NCBI GenBank assembly: GCA_000701945.1
Contig: KL370841.1
Span: forward strand, 337,150 to 401,149
Source: Anaerotruncus sp. MC2020
GTDB lineage: Bacteria; Bacillota; Clostridia; Oscillospirales; Ruminococcaceae
Reading direction: 5' to 3'
Length of the DNA: 64,000 bases
Under the pieces are notes generated by a model that ran no database searches, was not told the DNA's origin, and saw only the letters and a program-made list of their open reading frames with translations. Position 1 is the first letter of the stretch. Every line of letters starts with the position of its first letter. The position numbers and the translations under genes were made by a program. Of this stretch, positions 49,665-58,370 are shown piece by piece.

Positions 49665-50894
49665 ATGGCGGCTATCAGAAAAAGAAAAAACGGTTCGTAT
49701 GAAATAAGAGTCTCCTGCGGTTACGGAGTCGATGGCAAGCAGCACAACCAGTACAGGAGCTACTATCCCGAGCCGGGAATGACTCCCCGGCAGATAGAGA
49801 GGGAAGTCAACAAAATGGCGGTGCTGTTCGAGGAAGAGTGCATGAGGGGACAGATAACCTCGGCGATAAAGTTCCAGCGATTTGCGGAGCAGTGGTTCGA
49901 GGAGTACGCGAAAATTAATCTCAGACCGACTTCCTACGCCCGAATGAAACAGCTCACCAAGCGTGTCTATCCTGCACTGGGACATAAGCGTATGGACAAG
50001 TTGACTGCGCGAGACATTCAGCGTTTCATCACAGACATGATGATAAACGGCAGGAACGAGACCACAGGCAAACCGCTCTCGCGCAAGACAGCGGTCCACC
50101 ACCTGAGCTTCATCAGCGACGTGTTTACATACGCGATACGAATGGGTATGCTGAGCGACAATCCGTGCAGACGAGTGTTCGTGCCGAAGCAGGAGCAGCT
50201 CGAAAAGGAGATATTCACGCTGGACGAGGTGAGGACGCTGTTCGCCAATCTGGACAACGAGCCGATGAAGTATCAGCTCTACCTTATGCTTGCGATATAC
50301 AGCGGCTTCCGTCGCAGCGAGATGCTGGGACTGGAGTGGAAGGACATCGACTTTGAAAATGACCTCATCCACGTCAGACGAACCTCGCAGTACACCGCGG
50401 AGAAGGGTATTTACACTGACACCACCAAGACGCGGAGCTCCAAGCGTGTATCGAAGATGCCCGAGATAATAATGGATCTGCTGAGGCGGTTCAGAACGGA
50501 GCAGACTATCGAGGCACGACGGCTCGGTACGAAGTGGGTGGAGAACGACAGGCTGTTCACGAAGTGGAACGGCGAGCCTATGAATCCGCAGACGCCGTTC
50601 GAGTGGCTGAAGGGCTACTGCGGACGTGTGGGAGTGCCCTTCAAAAATATTCATTCCCTGCGTCACCTGCACGCGAGTCTGCTTATATTCGAGGGAGTGG
50701 ACGTGGTGGCGGTTTCGGCTGATATGGGCCACAGCGTCGTAGGTACAACTCTGAATCTGTATTCCCATATGTTCCAGGAGGCGAGGGCTCGCAACTGCGA
50801 GGCTATCACCAACGCTCTGAAGTTCGCTCATCAGCCCGCGGAGTGCGTGAAATATGACGTCCAGAACCGCGGTGGTGAGCAGTTCGGGACATAA
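49665..50894 (+). CDS. int: Tn916-type tyrosine integrase
   Basis: 409-aa recombinase with ATG 49665 after CGGAGG. The N-terminal AP2-like arm-binding domain covers about 1-65, and the core-binding domain about 70-180 (SARDIQRF-like region, SRKTAVHHLSFISDVFTYA). The catalytic Arg is in SGFRRSEML, the HxxR box is HSLRHLHASLL, the second His is in DMGHS, and the nucleophile Tyr is in LYSHMFQ. All catalytic residues are present, so the enzyme may be active even though other element genes are decayed. Three AAGTGGT-type repeats at 50941-50970 are likely arm sites. It ends 146 bp from the 3' end of tRNA-Glu. Confidence 0.93.
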   Translation: MAAIRKRKNGSYEIRVSCGYGVDGKQHNQYRSYYPEPGMTPRQIEREVNKMAVLFEEECMRGQITSAIKFQRFAEQWFEEYAKINLRPTSYARMKQLTKRVYPALGHKRMDKLTARDIQRFITDMMINGRNETTGKPLSRKTAVHHLSFISDVFTYAIRMGMLSDNPCRRVFVPKQEQLEKEIFTLDEVRTLFANLDNEPMKYQLYLMLAIYSGFRRSEMLGLEWKDIDFENDLIHVRRTSQYTAEKGIYTDTTKTRSSKRVSKMPEIIMDLLRRFRTEQTIEARRLGTKWVENDRLFTKWNGEPMNPQTPFEWLKGYCGRVGVPFKNIHSLRHLHASLLIFEGVDVVAVSADMGHSVVGTTLNLYSHMFQEARARNCEAITNALKFAHQPAECVKYDVQNRGGEQFGT

Positions 50895-50900
50895 AAATGA

Positions 50901-50922
50901 CCGCAGAGCCAGAACTCTGCGG
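50901..50922 (+). terminator. Hairpin after integrase
   Basis: CCGCAGAG-CCAGAA-CTCTGCGG perfect 8-bp stem just past the integrase stop, without a strong T run. Confidence 0.5.
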
Positions 50923-50940
50923 CACACCTGAAAATAGTTA

Positions 50941-50970
50941 AAAGTGGTAATAAGTGGTCAGTAAGTGGTT
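50941..50970. promoter_or_regulatory. Candidate integrase arm-binding repeats
   Basis: Three AAGTGGT units in tandem between the integrase and tRNA-Glu. Two similar units stand at about 14205-14223 and a weaker one near 34485. Confidence 0.5.
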
Positions 50971-50984
50971 ACGGGTAGTTGGTT

Positions 50985-51028
50985 AAAAAAATAAAAAACT
51001 GCAAATGGCTTAAATCAGCCATTTGCAG
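50985..51028 (-). terminator. Terminator of tRNA-Met/tRNA-Glu unit
   Basis: CTGCAAATGGCT / AGCCATTTGCAG perfect 12-bp stem (50999-51010 and 51017-51028). On the minus strand it is followed by a long T run. Confidence 0.88.
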
Positions 51029-51039
51029 TAACCAATTAA

Positions 51040-51114
51040 TGGTGACCCGTACGGGAATTGAACCCATGATTCCGCCGTGAAAGGGCGATGTCTTAACCTC
51101 TTGACCAACGGGCC
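51040..51114 (-). tRNA. tRNA-Glu(UUC), copy 2; likely integration site
   Basis: 75 nt with CCA. Anticodon loop CTTTCAC, acceptor GGCCCGT/ACGGGTC. The integrase gene lies just beyond its 3' end, the normal position for a tRNA-targeting element. The 3' 23 bp recur with one mismatch at 14066-14088. Confidence 0.92.
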
Positions 51115-51117
51115 GAT

Positions 51118-51147
51118 AAAAGCGTTATCTGAAGAGATAACGCTTTG
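51118..51147 (-). other. Perfect hairpin between tRNA genes
   Basis: AAAGCGTTATCT-GAAG-AGATAACGCTTT, 12-bp arms, in the spacer between tRNA-Met and tRNA-Glu. It is possibly a processing signal. Confidence 0.7.
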
Positions 51148-51149
51148 AA

Positions 51150-51226
51150 TGGTAGCGGCAGTAGGATTCGAACCAACGACCAATCGGGTATGAACCGAGT
51201 ACTCTAGCCAACTGAGCTATGCCGCC
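51150..51226 (-). tRNA. tRNA-Met(CAU)
   Basis: 77 nt with CCA. Anticodon loop TTCATAC, acceptor GGCGGCA/TGCCGCT. The body is that of an elongator Met tRNA of Gram-positive bacteria. Confidence 0.9.
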
Positions 51227-51373
51227 AAGTAGGTCGCAGGAAAAACCTGCGACTAATTTATTATACTATAATGTGTGCGAAAAGTCAAGAAAAAAATAAT
51301 CGGGGGAGGATTTTCGTCAAATCAGCCAAACTACGACTTGCGTAAGCGCGACAAATGTGACAAATGCACGATG

Positions 51374-51925
51374 TCAGAGCGATGCAGAGATGCCGCGGCA
51401 GAACTCTGCAATTTCGTCTATGTGCGGAAGCACATCATCTTTTCGTTCGACGGAGCACAGCCCCAAATGACCGCAGCACTCGATTTCGAGGTGACCGTAG
51501 AAGTGCTCGACGGAGCCGATGACCCTCTCGCACTCCTTCATGCTCGGACCTGTGCGCTGCGCGATGACGAAGCCCTTCTTTCCGCGGCTTATCGAGGCGT
51601 GCGGCTCGTGGGTATTACACCACGGAGTACATCTGTCGATGAAAGCTTTGAACTGTCCGGGGATATCCGCCCAGTATGAGGGCGACACAGCAACTATAAC
51701 GTCCGCTCGCTCGAATTCGGCTATAATGCGGGGGATATCGTCGGTCATTACGCATTTCGCGGTGTTATGGCAGTTCCGACAGCCCTTGCAGAATGCAAAG
51801 CTGTAGTCGTCGATACAGACGGACTTAACGTCGAAGTCTCCCGCGAGCTGTTTGGCGGCAATGCGTGCTATTTCGGCGGTCGCGCCGTCTCTGACGGGCG
51901 AGCAGTTCATCACAAGTGCTTTCAT
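51374..51925 (-). CDS. Flavodoxin-like NAD(P)H-dependent FMN reductase
   Basis: 183-aa flavodoxin-fold protein. It has the FMN phosphate loop NCSPVRDGATAEIA, a Cys pair CKGCRNCHNTAKC typical of iron-sulfur flavoprotein-like members, and VAVSPSYWADIPGQFKAFID. It probably reduces quinones or other small acceptors. It is the last gene of a long minus-strand operon that begins with the vWA protein; it follows the CPBP protease by 15 bp. Confidence 0.87.
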   Translation of the reverse strand: MKALVMNCSPVRDGATAEIARIAAKQLAGDFDVKSVCIDDYSFAFCKGCRNCHNTAKCVMTDDIPRIIAEFERADVIVAVSPSYWADIPGQFKAFIDRCTPWCNTHEPHASISRGKKGFVIAQRTGPSMKECERVIGSVEHFYGHLEIECCGHLGLCSVERKDDVLPHIDEIAEFCRGISASL

Positions 51926-51940
51926 TGTGTACCTCCCATT

Positions 51941-52603
51941 TCAAAAAACGAACGTCCACACGACGATTAGAGCGTCATATATGCCGTGAGCGATGATCAG
52001 TGACAGGAGCGAGCAGTTCTTGATTTTCAGTCGGAAGAGGCAGAAAAGCGCTCCGATGAATGCGGTAACGAATAGCTGAGCGATGTTTCCTCTGAGTATG
52101 TGGAAGGCTCCGAACAGCAGCGAGGACAGGATGACCGCGCCGATATCGCTGCCGAAGATGCTCTTTGCATATTCGTAAATGGTGCCGCGGAAGACAAGTT
52201 CCTCGACGAGTCCGACGGCGATGATACAGAATACAAATTCGTAGATAAACTGCCACAAATGGGTGTATTGCTTGTCGCTGCTGACGTAACCTCCGAAGCC
52301 TGCAAGGTGCGGTATTACGGTAAGTACGAGTGACATTGCCGCTCCGAGCGCGACTCCCGTGCCTATTTGCGCGGGGAGCTTTTCCTTAGTGCAGCCGTAG
52401 TCTGCGAGCTTGTGACCGCAGAACAGCAGAGCCGCAGCCGATACTGCCGCAATCAGCCAGTAGGTCACTATCGCCAGGACCATACGTGCCGCCAGCGGGA
52501 ACGACATCAGCAGATAATTATCGAATGAATAAACACCGAAAAGTATAGCGATACTTGCAAAAAAGCTTATTATAAGTGCGGCGATATTTTTAGTCTTGGA
52601 CAT
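51941..52603 (-). CDS. CPBP-family intramembrane protease
   Basis: 220-aa polytopic membrane protein. The family motifs are VEELVFRGTIYEY (EExxxR), FGAFHIL and AHGIYDALI. These are putative glutamic intramembrane proteases related to Rce1; in Firmicutes many are linked to peptide processing or immunity. It lies 10 bp after the Sel1 gene in the same operon. Confidence 0.88.
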   Translation of the reverse strand: MSKTKNIAALIISFFASIAILFGVYSFDNYLLMSFPLAARMVLAIVTYWLIAAVSAAALLFCGHKLADYGCTKEKLPAQIGTGVALGAAMSLVLTVIPHLAGFGGYVSSDKQYTHLWQFIYEFVFCIIAVGLVEELVFRGTIYEYAKSIFGSDIGAVILSSLLFGAFHILRGNIAQLFVTAFIGALFCLFRLKIKNCSLLSLIIAHGIYDALIVVWTFVF

Positions 52604-52613
52604 TTTTCCTCCT

Positions 52614-53507
52614 TTATGTCATTCGCGAGAGCCGTTTCAGAGCCTCCGCCGCTCCCGGATTACCACCGTCTGCGGCGTGCTTGTACCACGATTTCGCGGT
52701 CGGAAGGTTAGCCTCCACGCCGTAGCCCTTTTCGTAGCACACGCCGAGGTTATACTGCGCGGAAGCAAAGCCCTTGTCCGCTGCCTTTCGGTAGTATATC
52801 GCCGCCTTGTCGACGTCCTTTTCGGTGCCCGTGCCGTAGAAGCAGCAGTTGCCCATAGCGTTGAGCGCGGCAGCGTGACCCTTTGCGGCGGCGAGGGAGT
52901 AGCAGTCATACGCCTGCGAAAAATCGCGCTTTGTGCCTATGCCGTTCTCGCAGCAGAAGCCCATATTGTACTGCGCCGCAGCGACTCCCGCGGAGGCAGC
53001 CGCCGAGTAAAAGCTGAACGCCGTAAAGTAGTTCTGCTCGACGCCCTTGCCGTAGTAGTAGCACGTCCCGAGGAGGTACTTCGCCTGTGCGTGACCTCTC
53101 GCGGAAGCCATAGCGAGGTACTTCACCGCCATTTCGTTGTTGACCTCAGTGCCGTGTCCGTACAGGAAGCAGCAGGCGAGGTTGTACTGCGCCTTTGAGT
53201 AGCCGCGCGCGGCGGCACGTCGGAAGTAATCGAAAGCGGTATCGAGGTCGCGCTCGACGCCCTTGCCGCTGTACAGACAGCTCGCGTACTCGTTCTCCGC
53301 GGGAGCATAGCCCTTTTCCGCGGCAGCGAGGAAGCACTGCACCGCGAGCGACTCCGCGCCCGATTCACGGGCAGCGAGACCGTCCTTGTACTGCTGCTCG
53401 GGGGGAGCCTCCGCGGTGAATTTCATATCCCTCACCGCATCGCAGACCATGCAGCTTTCCATGCTGTCGTCGTTCGCGGTCGAGCACATCGGACATATCC
53501 AGCTCAT
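52614..53507 (-). CDS. Zinc-ribbon plus Sel1-like repeat protein
   Basis: 297-aa protein. The N-terminus is a RanBP2-type zinc finger (WICPMCSTANDD, ESCMVCDAV). From about 40 to the end run seven Sel1-like repeats of 36 residues (for example AKYLLGTCYYYGKGVEQNY and AQYNLGVCYEKGYGVEAN). It is a protein-interaction scaffold. Its start overlaps the kinase stop by 4 bp, so it is probably an adaptor for the kinase. Confidence 0.9.
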   Translation of the reverse strand: MSWICPMCSTANDDSMESCMVCDAVRDMKFTAEAPPEQQYKDGLAARESGAESLAVQCFLAAAEKGYAPAENEYASCLYSGKGVERDLDTAFDYFRRAAARGYSKAQYNLACCFLYGHGTEVNNEMAVKYLAMASARGHAQAKYLLGTCYYYGKGVEQNYFTAFSFYSAAASAGVAAAQYNMGFCCENGIGTKRDFSQAYDCYSLAAAKGHAAALNAMGNCCFYGTGTEKDVDKAAIYYRKAADKGFASAQYNLGVCYEKGYGVEANLPTAKSWYKHAADGGNPGAAEALKRLSRMT

Positions 53508-55135
53508 ATCTTTTTAGCCAGCCTTTGTATCACAGCCATTTCCGCGCGTATGAACCTGCACGCGCCGTCCGCCGTGTAGAAGTTGTAGCCCTTTACTCCG
53601 CCGAGCTCCGCTCTCTCGGAGCGTACGAAACCCTTTGATTTTATGCCGTCCTCGTCGAAGGCGATGCCGTGCTCCTCCCACGGCTCTGCAAATGCAGCAG
53701 CAGCGGGCGCGGGAGCCGCCTCAACGGGAGCGGGAGCCTCAGCAGGAGCCGCCGCCTCGGGAGCCTTGACCTCCGTCATTGTTGGAGCAGGCGTGCTTGC
53801 GGGAGCCTCCGCCGCAGGAGCAGGGGAGCCCTCAGCCTTGTTCGCGTACTTCATCGCGAGGAGGGTCTCGGGCTTGAAGAACATGGAGTTAGAGTCGCTG
53901 CGGTAGAACTGATAGCCCTTGATTCCCGACATTATCTTCTGCTCGCAGGAGATGAAGCCGCGGCTCTTTATCTTGTCGATGTCGAAGACGAGACCGTGCT
54001 CGTCCCACGGCGTACAGAAGCCCTTAGGAGCGGTGATTTTGAGCAGTCCCATCGCGTAGAGCTCGTCCTTTGTGACGGGCTTTTTCGTGCCGTCACAGTA
54101 TATGAGCTCGTACGCCTTTTCGCCGTCGGCAGTGACCTTGCGGAGTCCCGCGATATCGGCAGCCTCGAGCTTGTCCCTGTCGAGGACGATGCTGTGCTCG
54201 GGCCACGGCTCCTCGATGACGGGCTCAGCCTCGCGCAGGCGCTTGAGCACCTCCGACGCGGACGGGCGAGCTTCGGGGTCTTTTTGCAGCATATCGCGTA
54301 TCAGCGAGGCATACTTCGGGCTCTTTATCAGCGGGCTGAGCTTGAGCTCGCAGCCGCTGTTGAGGGCAATCCAGCAGTAGATGACCTTGCCCTTTTCCTG
54401 ACGCTTTTTGAGCTTGTCGGTGAGGTTTATCGGCTCGGGGAGAGCACCCGCGAGGTAGTAGTGGAATATGAGACCGAGCGAGAAAATGTCCGATTTTTCG
54501 GTTATCTTCTTGCCTATCTCCTCGCGGTCGTCCTCGCTGTCGGCGTACTCGCCGAGCTCGGGGGAGTAGTAGTCTATCGTGCCGACTATCTCCTCGGGCT
54601 TCTCATCGACAAAGTAGCTGCTGTCGAAGTCGATGAGCTTAGCGACGTAATTTCCCGTTGTATTGCGGACGAGCAGCACGTTTTTGAGCTTTAAGTCGCT
54701 GTGGATTATGCCCTTGCTGTGCACGCTGAACAGAGCTCCCGCGGCGGTCTGCATGAGGAGCTTCTTTACGTCGACGGACAGGCTCGCAAGAACGCCCTCT
54801 GTCTCGTCGTCGTCGATAGCGCCGTTGACGAACTCCGCCGCCTCGACGTACTGATTGCCCTCGATGAACTCGTCGCAGGGGATGACGATATTTCCGCCCG
54901 AGCCCGCGATAGTGCGTATCGCCATATTCACGCGCTTGCGGGTATCGACGAAGTCATTGAACAGCTTCTCGTTGTGCTTGAAGGTCTTGGCGTCGAGAGT
55001 TCCGTTATTTATCGGCGCAACGGGAGTCTGATACTTTTTGAGGAAATATTTTTTTCCGCCTCTTGTAGCGGCGGCAGTCTGTCCGCACTGGCTGTTCTTC
55101 CAGTCGGTCACGAGCTCGTAGCCGTGGAATTTCAT
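53504..55135 (-). CDS. Serine/threonine protein kinase with C-terminal triple repeat
   Basis: 543-aa soluble kinase. The catalytic loop is HSDLKLKNVLL near 155. The metal-binding DFG site reads DFDSSY, and GTIDYYSPELGE marks the activation segment. After the kinase domain come three modules of about 55 residues, each starting PWxEHxxxxDxDxI (EPWPEHSIVLDRDKLEAADI, TPWDEHGLVFDIDKIKSRGF, EPWEEHGIAFDEDGIKSKGF). An Ala/Pro/Glu-rich linker lies before the last. No membrane segment is present. It overlaps PP2C upstream and Sel1 downstream by 4 bp each. With the vWA protein and PP2C it matches the TerY-P signalling triad. Confidence 0.92.
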   Translation of the reverse strand: MKFHGYELVTDWKNSQCGQTAAATRGGKKYFLKKYQTPVAPINNGTLDAKTFKHNEKLFNDFVDTRKRVNMAIRTIAGSGGNIVIPCDEFIEGNQYVEAAEFVNGAIDDDETEGVLASLSVDVKKLLMQTAAGALFSVHSKGIIHSDLKLKNVLLVRNTTGNYVAKLIDFDSSYFVDEKPEEIVGTIDYYSPELGEYADSEDDREEIGKKITEKSDIFSLGLIFHYYLAGALPEPINLTDKLKKRQEKGKVIYCWIALNSGCELKLSPLIKSPKYASLIRDMLQKDPEARPSASEVLKRLREAEPVIEEPWPEHSIVLDRDKLEAADIAGLRKVTADGEKAYELIYCDGTKKPVTKDELYAMGLLKITAPKGFCTPWDEHGLVFDIDKIKSRGFISCEQKIMSGIKGYQFYRSDSNSMFFKPETLLAMKYANKAEGSPAPAAEAPASTPAPTMTEVKAPEAAAPAEAPAPVEAAPAPAAAAFAEPWEEHGIAFDEDGIKSKGFVRSERAELGGVKGYNFYTADGACRFIRAEMAVIQRLAKKI

Positions 55136-56769
55136 GCCTGTTCACCTCCGATGTATTTCAGGTAGTTCGTATTGTAGCTGTCAAAGAGCGCCTTCTGCTT
55201 CTCTGCGGAACTTCCGAGATTGGCGAGCTTCTCGCTGAGCGCGTCCGCCGCAGATTTTATCTCAGCCGCGAGCACCGCGGGACAGCTTCCCTTGCCGTTT
55301 CTGATGTCGTTTATCAGCGCAGGAGCGTTGTCTGTCCAGTATTTGTCGGCGGCAGCTCTGAGGTTGGCGGCGAACTTCTCGGAGCGCATGGATTCGTAGG
55401 TATCCCTTGCCGCATGGAAGCTCTTGACCGCGTCGAGCATACCGCTGAGGTCGCCGCTGTCGGACTCGTCTGCCGCGATATCGGCGGCGAGCTTCCTGAC
55501 CTCTCCGCGTGCGGAGGCGCGGAGCTCGGCGGCATTTCTCACGCCGTCGTCGTCCTCGGTGAGCTCCTCTGCTTCGTCCTTGACAGCCTCCTCGCAGTAG
55601 GCACGGACGTTTTCGTTTGTTCTGAGCGATGATACGAGCAGCGACATCTCGTCGGGCGCGTCAGCCATACTGCGCTCGTACTCGCCGATGAAGTCCTCGT
55701 CGAGGAGCTGCGGAAGCTGCGATATATAGAGCTTTTCTATCTCCGCGAGGCGGCGCTCGGCGGAGCGCTTGAACTCATCAAAGCCCGAGAAGCCCGAGAG
55801 CTTCATCGCGATAGTGGAGCTGTCGTCGTGTCTGCCGTTCTCGGCGAAGAAATCGCGGAGCTTCGCGCTCATCTCGTCGGGCGATGCGGAATCGCGAGCC
55901 GCCTCGAGAATGGTCTTCTCGAATGCGAGAGGGGAGAGGAAAGCGCTCGAATCGAAGCAGCCGTCTGTTGAGGCAAAAATCACGCAAGGGCGCGGGAGCT
56001 TGACATATCGGCTGTTTATCGTGAAATCCTCGTCGTCGCTGACCTTGATGTAGTTGGTCATGCCGCCGTCGGGACGCTCCTCGTCGCGTGTGAGCTGACA
56101 GAGCCCGTCCTTCTCCGTCCACACATAGGGGCGCGAATCGCCCGCCGTAAGGAGGATGACCTCGGTCTCGCTGCCGAGCTCGCGGTAGAGCATGGCGGTG
56201 AGGGTCGTGCCGAGCAGGGACAGTCCCGCGTAGGACGACTCGTAGAAGATGTTGGCGTTTTTGGCTATCTCACGGAGCTTTGTCGCTATCTTCTCGGTGA
56301 AGTGCGCACCTACCTTAGCCACAGCCTCGCCGCGCGTTTTCTCGTCGAGGAGTCTATCAAGCGCCGCAAACAGGTTCTTGGCGGCGAGCTTCTCGTTGTA
56401 GAGGAACTCCCGCAGAACGATTGCGGACACGATACGCGAGGCGAAATATCCGCTTTTTTTGATGTTGTTGACGTTGTCGGTGTAGCAGTCCTTGACCGCG
56501 CGGAGCTCGAAGAACGACTTCTTCACATAGTCCTGCAAAACGGGGTCGGAGTAGTCGTCGTAGACGCCGACAAACAGCGTATCGAGGAGCTTATCCTCGT
56601 CGAAGAGCTCGGGCTTTATCGAGCTGTGGCGAATTGCGGCAGCTCCGCCGAGGCCGTCCGCGGCCATTACGAGCTGACCGTCCGCGTAGGGGAGGGCGTC
56701 CTCGCCCTTGTATACGACCGTCCCGTCGGGGCGCGTCTTAGCAGCCTGTCTGTAAACTGTTAATTCCAT
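55132..56769 (-). CDS. PP2C-family protein phosphatase
   Basis: 545-aa protein. The phosphatase domain (about 1-330) has the metal sites MAADGLGG, LLTAGDSRPYVW, FASTDGCFD and RHDDSSTIAM. The order and spacing fit PP2C, with an insert after the first motif. The C-terminal 200 residues are helical and acidic. It should dephosphorylate targets of the adjacent kinase. It is the third gene of the operon after vWA and the lipoprotein. Confidence 0.88.
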   Translation of the reverse strand: MELTVYRQAAKTRPDGTVVYKGEDALPYADGQLVMAADGLGGAAAIRHSSIKPELFDEDKLLDTLFVGVYDDYSDPVLQDYVKKSFFELRAVKDCYTDNVNNIKKSGYFASRIVSAIVLREFLYNEKLAAKNLFAALDRLLDEKTRGEAVAKVGAHFTEKIATKLREIAKNANIFYESSYAGLSLLGTTLTAMLYRELGSETEVILLTAGDSRPYVWTEKDGLCQLTRDEERPDGGMTNYIKVSDDEDFTINSRYVKLPRPCVIFASTDGCFDSSAFLSPLAFEKTILEAARDSASPDEMSAKLRDFFAENGRHDDSSTIAMKLSGFSGFDEFKRSAERRLAEIEKLYISQLPQLLDEDFIGEYERSMADAPDEMSLLVSSLRTNENVRAYCEEAVKDEAEELTEDDDGVRNAAELRASARGEVRKLAADIAADESDSGDLSGMLDAVKSFHAARDTYESMRSEKFAANLRAAADKYWTDNAPALINDIRNGKGSCPAVLAAEIKSAADALSEKLANLGSSAEKQKALFDSYNTNYLKYIGGEQA

Positions 56770-56794
56770 GGCAATCTCCTTTTAGGAAGAGTGT

Positions 56795-57484
56795 TTATTT
56801 TTCGTCAGCGACTATCGCAGCAAGCTCCGAATCCGACTTGCTTTGCAATTCGGTGTCGTTGTAGATTTTCAGAGTGACCTTAGCTACGGGCTTTAGGTCG
56901 TTTGTAAAGACAAGGTCATAGTAGCCTGCGCCCCATTCCGAGTTAAACATATTTAGCTCGCCCCATGTCGTATTATTCTCCTCATCGGGTTTCACGAGCT
57001 CTGTTTTGGGGACGTTTTCATCTATGTTGGCAAAGAAGCTCTCTGTATAGGTCGCCGGGTCGTCCTGATGCTTGACGATAAAGGCTGATAATCCCGAATC
57101 CTCGGCAGTGTCGAGCCCTATCCATATCCATTCCGTATTCTCGAAGATGAAGCGGATATCGCTGGCTGATGTAGGTTTTCCGTTGAATTCGGCGCCCGAG
57201 CTTGCGCCCTCGAGGCATACTCCTCTGATTACGGGCTCATCGTCGCCGAGCTGGTACAGCACGCCGGGAACTATGTTTTCATCAGCTTCAAAGGTGGTGT
57301 CCTCAACAGTGCTTGCAGTAACAATGTCGTTGCCATTTTCGGCATCTGCTTCGGCGGAAGCGGCAGTTGCCTCGGAAGCGGTCGTTCCTGCGGCAGTGTC
57401 TGCGGACGAGTCTGTTCCCTTGCCGCACGCTGCCAGTGAAAGCAGCAGCGAAAGGGCGAGAGAGCATAATAATACTTTTTTCAT
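56795..57484 (-). CDS. Lipoprotein in the TerY-P operon
   Basis: 229-aa protein with ATG 57484 after AGGAGAA. The lipobox is LAACG, then comes a Ser/Ala/Thr/Asp linker and a C-terminal domain of about 150 residues that I do not recognise (FIFENTEWIWIGLDTAEDSG, WGLNMF-like WGELNMFNSEWGAGYYDLVF). It is extracytoplasmic, so it could present a surface signal to the phospho-signalling proteins or be an unrelated passenger. Confidence 0.7.
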   Translation of the reverse strand: MKKVLLCSLALSLLLSLAACGKGTDSSADTAAGTTASEATAASAEADAENGNDIVTASTVEDTTFEADENIVPGVLYQLGDDEPVIRGVCLEGASSGAEFNGKPTSASDIRFIFENTEWIWIGLDTAEDSGLSAFIVKHQDDPATYTESFFANIDENVPKTELVKPDEENNTTWGELNMFNSEWGAGYYDLVFTNDLKPVAKVTLKIYNDTELQSKSDSELAAIVADEK

Positions 57485-57543
57485 AACGATTCTCCTTTTG
57501 TAGGGGCGGATAGTATCCGCCTGCAAAAATACGTGATTACAAA

Positions 57544-57577
57544 ACAGACCGAGACGGACTGCTCCGAATCGGTCTGT
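57544..57577 (-). terminator. Weak terminator between vWA and lipoprotein genes
   Basis: ACAGACCGA / TCGGTCTGT 9-bp stem. It may cause partial termination, so the vWA gene may be made in excess over the genes after it. Confidence 0.55.
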
Positions 57578-57586
57578 ACATATTTT

Positions 57587-58273
57587 TTAGAAAGAACCTA
57601 CAACGAGGTCGATAGCCGACTGTATGTCAACGTCGGGCAGACCTGTTCCCGCGGGGGAGAATGCAGGCCAGTATCTGTTCCAAGCCTGAAGCTCTGTCCA
57701 CGGCTCGGCATTGGGCACGAACGCAACGAGACGACCTGCCTTAGCCTGATAGTTGCTGCCGAGGGTCTGGTCAGTAGCCTCCCACCAAGCGCCGAGCTGA
57801 GCGATATCAGCGGGCATACCCGAGGGATAGCCTGACGAGCCTGCGCGGGCACCGAGCGGGAGCGCGGGAGCGTCGGAGAACACAAGGATAACATGGCGGC
57901 GCTTCGAGCCGTCGGTCGTCCAGTCGGACTTGAGTGCGAGCGCGATAGCTTCGAGAGCGTTCTCGGGGATGTCGCCGCCGCCCTTAGCCTCGATATTGTC
58001 AACGAATCTGCGGAAGTCGTCGTTCTGCTCGGGGAGCTTGAAGAAGTCGGACTCTACCATGGGGTCCTGGTCACAGCCATAGTCCCTGAAGGCGATGACC
58101 TTGATTCTGAGGGTCTCGACCTCCTTATCGTTCTCCTCCATGGAATCGATGAACTTCTCATAGAAAGAGATAGCGTTTTTCTTTACCTCGTCGATGATAG
58201 GAGCCATACTGCCCGTAGCGTCGATACACATAACGATGTCTACGCAGTATTCGCCCATTCCCTGTCCTGCCAT
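57587..58273 (-). CDS. TerY-like von Willebrand factor A domain protein
   Basis: 228-aa single vWA domain. The MIDAS motif is DATGSM in VDIVMCIDATGSMAPIIDEV, followed by the metal Asp in AFRDYG and GGGDIPENALEAI. TerY-like vWA proteins occur with PP2C and Ser/Thr kinase in metal- or phage-stress systems. It is the promoter-proximal gene of the operon. Confidence 0.88.
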   Translation of the reverse strand: MAGQGMGEYCVDIVMCIDATGSMAPIIDEVKKNAISFYEKFIDSMEENDKEVETLRIKVIAFRDYGCDQDPMVESDFFKLPEQNDDFRRFVDNIEAKGGGDIPENALEAIALALKSDWTTDGSKRRHVILVFSDAPALPLGARAGSSGYPSGMPADIAQLGAWWEATDQTLGSNYQAKAGRLVAFVPNAEPWTELQAWNRYWPAFSPAGTGLPDVDIQSAIDLVVGSF

Positions 58274-58341
58274 TTTTTCATCCTCCTTGATATAGATAAA
58301 AATAAAATACGAAATTGAGAGCGGCTGACCGCTACGGAAAT

Positions 58342-58370
58342 ATTATATAACAAATTCGCAGAAAAGTCAA
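58342..58370 (-). promoter_or_regulatory. Promoter of TerY-P operon
   Basis: Minus strand TTGACT (58365-58370), 17 bp, TATAAT (58342-58347), about 65 bp before the vWA start. Confidence 0.78.

Noticed and set aside
53669..54694. 341-aa plus-strand open frame
   Set aside because: It is a shadow of the Ser/Thr kinase gene and has no recognisable domain.
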